Both the position numbers and the translations under genes were made by a program. The notes under the pieces were generated by a model. That model saw only the letters and a program-made list of their open reading frames with translations, was not told the origin of the DNA and did not search any database. Below, piece after piece: positions 22,335 to 22,956 of a stretch of DNA of 22,956 nucleotides (the first letter of the stretch is position 1; each line of letters starts with the position of its first letter). Source of the stretch: an uncultured Solobacterium sp. (GTDB lineage Bacteria; Bacillota_I; Bacilli_A; Erysipelotrichales; Erysipelotrichaceae); the NCBI GenBank assembly GCA_905194705.1, contig CAJJTI010000013.1, positions 1 through 22,956 on the forward strand, in the 5' to 3' direction.

Positions 22335-22514
22335 TTACTTTCCCTTCTTAATTTCTTTATGTAATACTTCTTCAAAACTCAACTCGTTATCATTGATTTT
22401 GTTGTGCCGTGTCTCTGAACAACATTTTGGGCAACGACAGAATTTCTCATGCTTGTCCTTTGAGAACGACATAACTCCAGTCATAGATGTGTAACACCTT
22501 TTACAAATCACCAT
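22335..22514 (-). CDS. Zinc-ribbon protein (59 aa)
   Basis: ATG at 22512-22514 is fixed by a strong GGAGGTGG about 7 nt upstream and overlaps the previous stop by 14 bp. A longer frame to 22610 is an out-of-frame shadow of that gene. CKRCYTS at the N-terminus and CRCPKC in the centre give a CxxC...CxxC zinc ribbon. The remainder is Glu/Lys-rich (ELSFEEVLHKEIKKGK). Its position just ahead of a sigma-like gene suggests a transcription-linked role, but the sequence does not prove one. Confidence 0.78.
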   Translation of the reverse strand: MVICKRCYTSMTGVMSFSKDKHEKFCRCPKCCSETRHNKINDNELSFEEVLHKEIKKGK

Positions 22515-22944
22515 TTTCGTCCACCTCCACAACTCGGTATGTATATTTACGTTCAAACAATCCATCAATAGCCTTTTGCGTCCGTTCTCTACTAATTTTT
22601 GTATCATCAATTTCTTCTAAAATACTATGTATGATTAACATTTCATCTTTAAATTGTCTTCTATTTCTTCTATTCTCTCTTATCTTTTTATATACAATCC
22701 AAGCAGAATATAAATCCTTCGGTGTCTCAAGTTCAATACTATGTAATGCATCCATCAAAGCCGCATCAGAAGTGTGTAATTCATCTTCCAATTTAATATA
22801 TCTTTCTCTTGCTTCTTTAAAAATATCCGAACACGCACCAAATTTTTCAACCCATTGCGTAATATTGTCAGAAGGTTGATAATCTGTATTTTCGATAATT
22901 TTCTTCGACTCTTCTTTTACAATTTTCTGAATAGGTGTTTCCAT
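22501..22944 (-). CDS. Hypothetical phage protein, helical (147 aa)
   Basis: The frame from ATG 22944 to TAA 22501-22503 is uniformly helical and charged: PIQKIVKEESKKIIEN, ARERYIKLEDELHTSDAALM, and YKKIRENRRNRRQFKDEMLI in a coiled-coil style. It ends with a short strand segment (YRVVEVDENGDL). The expected ribosome binding site would lie at the extreme window edge, and I see no good one in the 12 bases available, so the start may be further right. No known motif. Confidence 0.78.
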   Translation of the reverse strand: METPIQKIVKEESKKIIENTDYQPSDNITQWVEKFGACSDIFKEARERYIKLEDELHTSDAALMDALHSIELETPKDLYSAWIVYKKIRENRRNRRQFKDEMLIIHSILEEIDDTKISRERTQKAIDGLFERKYTYRVVEVDENGDL

Positions 22945-22956
22945 TTTAATATCAGG

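Noticed and set aside
22487..22879. Plus-strand open frame of about 130 codons
   Set aside because: Mirror of the helical protein at 22501-22944; Ser/Leu-rich translation with no ribosome binding site.
1..22956. CRISPR array, complete insertion sequence or rRNA
   Set aside because: No regularly spaced repeats, no IS ends with a complete transposase, and no rRNA-like stretch were seen.

Overview
The window looks like the edge of an integrated phage genome in a low-G+C Firmicute, most likely an anaerobic gut Clostridium or Lachnospiraceae relative. Class III (anaerobic) ribonucleotide reductase, ThyX, strong AGGAGG-type ribosome binding sites, frequent TTG and GTG starts and very A+T-rich coding DNA all point that way. 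Every gene called here reads on the minus strand, so transcription runs from high to low coordinates.

Left edge (1-1144): the 5' part of a CapA-family metallophosphoesterase gene cut off by the window edge. Its codon use is visibly more G+C-rich than everything to the right, so I read it as host chromosome. The 223-bp spacer that follows (1145-1367) is A+T-rich and holds a perfect 12-bp inverted repeat and a tandem 13-bp repeat. It is the probable host/phage boundary, although no integrase or proven att site is visible.

1368-10609: a nucleotide-metabolism block. In transcription order it holds an HPr-like protein, a Cys-rich protein, a guanylate-kinase-like enzyme, a nucleoside 2-deoxyribosyltransferase-like protein, several small phage proteins, NrdD carrying a full LAGLIDADG intein, a GIY-YIG endonuclease inserted exactly at the nrdD/nrdG stop-start overlap, NrdG, two unknowns, a ferredoxin-thioredoxin-reductase-like Cys protein, a dUTPase with two N-terminal membrane segments, and a small wHTH-like protein.

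10613-17582: a secreted SH3b protein, a complete NAD+-dependent DNA ligase, ThyX, a GNAT-like protein, a NadR-like P-loop ATPase, small membrane proteins and hypotheticals. ThyX, dUTPase, guanylate kinase and NrdDG together would give the phage its own anaerobic dNTP supply, with dUTP removed and dTMP made de novo.

17579-19563: a scarred stretch. A DnaE (Pol III alpha) fragment has lost both its N-terminal and polymerase parts and is fused to the tail of another gene. It overlaps, in a different frame, a chimeric ORF made of a phage-protein head and the core of an IS605-type TnpB. A small gene next to it appears cut by a nonsense codon. This points to repeated illegitimate recombination and decay.

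19603-22944: a hypothetical protein, a DUF262 protein, two tRNA genes (CAU and UUG anticodons), a phage sigma-70-like factor, a zinc-ribbon protein and a coiled-coil hypothetical. This looks like the upstream, regulatory end of the visible operon series.
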